Assembly: GCA_002292945.1 (NCBI GenBank)
Contig: DBCG01000103.1
Location: forward strand, 254 to 6,714
Direction of reading: 5' to 3'
Source of the DNA: Proteobacteria bacterium UBA964
Lineage (GTDB): Bacteria; Pseudomonadota; Gammaproteobacteria; Steroidobacterales; Steroidobacteraceae
Length of the DNA stretch: 6,461 bases
The position numbers and the translations under genes are program-made. The stretch's first letter is position 1. Every line of letters starts with the position of its first letter. The notes under the pieces are model-generated. The model was not told the origin of the DNA. It did not search any database and saw only the letters and a list, made by a program, of their open reading frames with translations. Shown here in pieces: positions 4,804 through 6,461 of the stretch.

Positions 4804-6461
4804 ATGGCTGTAACGGACACTTCGCATCCCGACTATTTCCATAAAGTCGTGGATTGCCAGTGGGCATGTCCTGCCCACACCGATGTGCCGGAGTACATCC
4901 GGCTGATCGCCCAAGGGCGTTTCACCGACGCGTACCTCGTCAACCGACGCTCGAACGTCTTCCCGGGCATCCTCGGGCGGGTCTGCGACCGGCCCTGTGA
5001 GCCGGCTTGTCGCCGCGGCCGCGTCGAGGAGAAACCGGTCGCGATCTGCCGCCTGAAGCGCGTCGCGGCCGACCACAAGGACGAATTCCGCGACCGGCTG
5101 CCGCCCATCCCGACCCAGAAGAACGGCAAGAAGATCGCCTGCATCGGCGCGGGCTGCGCCTCGCTGACCGTCGCCAATGACCTGATGCCGCTCGGCTACG
5201 AGGTCACGATCTTCGAGCAGTTCGCCATCGCCGGTGGGCTGATGCGCACCAACATCCCCTCGTTCCGCCTTCCCGGGTCTGTGATCGACGAGGAGATCGC
5301 CGCCATCGTCGATATGGGTGTGGACCTGCGCCTGGGTCATCGCATCGAGTCGATGCGCAAGCTCCTCGAGGAAGAGGGCTTCGATGCCGTCTTCGTCGGA
5401 TCCGGCGCGCCGAAGGGCAAAGAATTGACCCTGCCCGGCCGCCAGGAAGGCGCCGCCAACATCCACATCGGCATCACCTGGCTCGAATCGATCGCGTTCG
5501 AGCATGTGAAATCGGTGGGCGAGACCGTGTTGATCATCGGCGTCGGCAACACCGCGATGGATTGCTGCCGCAGTTCGCTGCGCTTGGGCGCCAAGAGCGT
5601 GAAGGTGATGGCACGCAAGCCGAGGCAGTTCTTCAAGGCATCCGAGTGGGAACTCGAAGACGCCGAAGCCGAGAGCGTCGAGATCGTCATCAACCGCTCG
5701 CCCAAATCCTTCGTGGTCGAGGGCGGAAAGCTCAAGGGCATGCTGTTCGATGTCATGGAGTACGAGGTGGATGCGCGTGGCCGCATCACCGCCGAGCGCG
5801 TCACGGCCGAGGAGTTCCTGCCAGCCGACGACGTGATCCTCGCGATCGGCCAGGAGAACGCCTTCCCCTGGATCGAGCGCGACCTCGGCATCGAGTTCGA
5901 CAAGTGGGAGGTCCCGAAGGTCGATGCGGTGACGCACGAGAGCACGCGTCCGGGCGTGTTTTTCGGCGGTGACGCAGCCTTCGGCCCCAAGAACATCATC
6001 TGGTCGGTGGAGCACGGCCACCAGGCCGCGATCTCCATCCATCAGTATTGCCAGGGCAAGCCGGCCAGCGAGCGTATGGCGCCCGGGGTCAACCTGCAGA
6101 GCCGCAAGATGGGCATGCATGAGTGGTCGTACAACAACGACTACAGCGGCATCGAGCGCCGTCTCGTGCCGCATGTCTCGCTCAAGGAGCGCTTCAAGAA
6201 CATCGACATCGAGGTCGAGCTCGGCTTCACCGCCGAGCAGGCCGCCGCCGAGGTGCAGCGCTGTCTCAATTGCGATGTGCAGACGGTGTTCGACGCCAAG
6301 CTCTGCATCGAGTGCGACGCTTGCATCGATATCTGCCCGGTCGATTGCCTGACCATGACGCCAGACGGCGAGGAGGCCGATCTGCGAACGCGGCTCAAGG
6401 CGCCAGCGCAGAACATCACGCAGGCGCTCTATGTCAGCGAGCCGCTCAAGCACACGGGCCG
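4804..6461 (+). CDS. GltD-like FAD/NAD(P)H oxidoreductase with N- and C-terminal Fe-S motifs (3' end outside window)
   Basis: This is a flavoprotein of the glutamate synthase small-subunit/dihydropyrimidine dehydrogenase family that moves electrons between NAD(P)H, FAD and Fe-S clusters. The 552 visible residues already exceed GltD (about 470). Residues 18-82 form the N-terminal Fe-S domain (C18, C22, C61, C65, C69, C82; motif GRVCDRPCEPACRRG). The FAD Rossmann motif is GAGCAS at 115-120, followed by the GGLMRTNIPSFRLP segment. The NAD(P)H-binding motif is GVGNTAMD at 246-253, and a C-terminal FAD contact is FGGDAAFGP, near residue 383. A ferredoxin-like tail carries C487, C490, C501, C504, C507, C511 and C515. 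The ATG at 4804 follows an in-frame stop at 4783, so no long upstream extension exists. Such proteins often neighbour 2-oxoacid:acceptor oxidoreductase genes, so an electron-transfer role with such an enzyme is inferred; glutamate synthase itself is unlikely from the extra domain. Confidence 0.9.
   Translation, partial: MAVTDTSHPDYFHKVVDCQWACPAHTDVPEYIRLIAQGRFTDAYLVNRRSNVFPGILGRVCDRPCEPACRRGRVEEKPVAICRLKRVAADHKDEFRDRLPPIPTQKNGKKIACIGAGCASLTVANDLMPLGYEVTIFEQFAIAGGLMRTNIPSFRLPGSVIDEEIAAIVDMGVDLRLGHRIESMRKLLEEEGFDAVFVGSGAPKGKELTLPGRQEGAANIHIGITWLESIAFEHVKSVGETVLIIGVGNTAMDCCRSSLRLGAKSVKVMARKPRQFFKASEWELEDAEAESVEIVINRSPKSFVVEGGKLKGMLFDVMEYEVDARGRITAERVTAEEFLPADDVILAIGQENAFPWIERDLGIEFDKWEVPKVDAVTHESTRPGVFFGGDAAFGPKNIIWSVEHGHQAAISIHQYCQGKPASERMAPGVNLQSRKMGMHEWSYNNDYSGIERRLVPHVSLKERFKNIDIEVELGFTAEQAAAEVQRCLNCDVQTVFDAKLCIECDACIDICPVDCLTMTPDGEEADLRTRLKAPAQNITQALYVSEPLKHTG

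Noticed and set aside
4789..6453. A 554-codon open frame on the minus strand, facing the flavoprotein gene.
   Set aside because: It lies almost exactly opposite the flavoprotein, whose domains and motifs are unmistakable. The minus reading gives a low-complexity, His/Asp/Leu-rich product without any recognisable motif, as expected from GC-rich codon bias.

Overview
This GC-rich window, with G or C at most third codon positions, reads as ordinary proteobacterial chromosome. The minus-strand cluster ubiE-ubiJ-ubiB points to Gammaproteobacteria (a betaproteobacterium is less likely), because UbiJ and this gene order are characteristic of aerobic ubiquinone synthesis there. I see no mobile element, CRISPR array, tRNA or rRNA, and no gene-free stretch longer than about 100 bases.

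Layout. Bases 1-443 (+) are the 3' end of trpB. Its stop overlaps the trpA start (440-1210, +) as ATGA, so the two tryptophan synthase subunits are translationally coupled. trpA converges with ubiB across only 13 bases, where a small inverted repeat lies. The minus strand then carries, in transcription order, a DUF971 protein gene (4702-4328), ubiE (4248-3490), ubiJ (3475-2861) and ubiB (2864-1224). ubiJ and ubiB overlap by ATGA, and ubiE and ubiJ are 14 bases apart. A 101-base divergent region (4703-4803) separates the DUF971 gene from a plus-strand gene that runs off the right edge (4804-6461, at least 552 residues). That gene encodes a GltD-like FAD/NAD(P)H oxidoreductase with an N-terminal Fe-S domain and a C-terminal ferredoxin-like domain. 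It has no complete ORF inside the window because its stop lies beyond the edge.

How the genes work together. TrpA releases indole from indole-3-glycerol phosphate and TrpB joins it to serine. UbiE C-methylates the quinone ring, UbiJ is a lipid-binding accessory factor of the Ubi metabolon, and UbiB is an atypical kinase/ATPase that supports ubiquinone synthesis at the membrane. The flavoprotein is probably the electron-transfer partner of a 2-oxoacid:acceptor oxidoreductase encoded beyond the right edge; that is inference. No clearly new system is visible. The points most worth a second look are the flavoprotein's cysteine pattern, the unusual TrpA active-site loops, the cysteine-free DUF971 protein, and the near-absent leader of ubiE.
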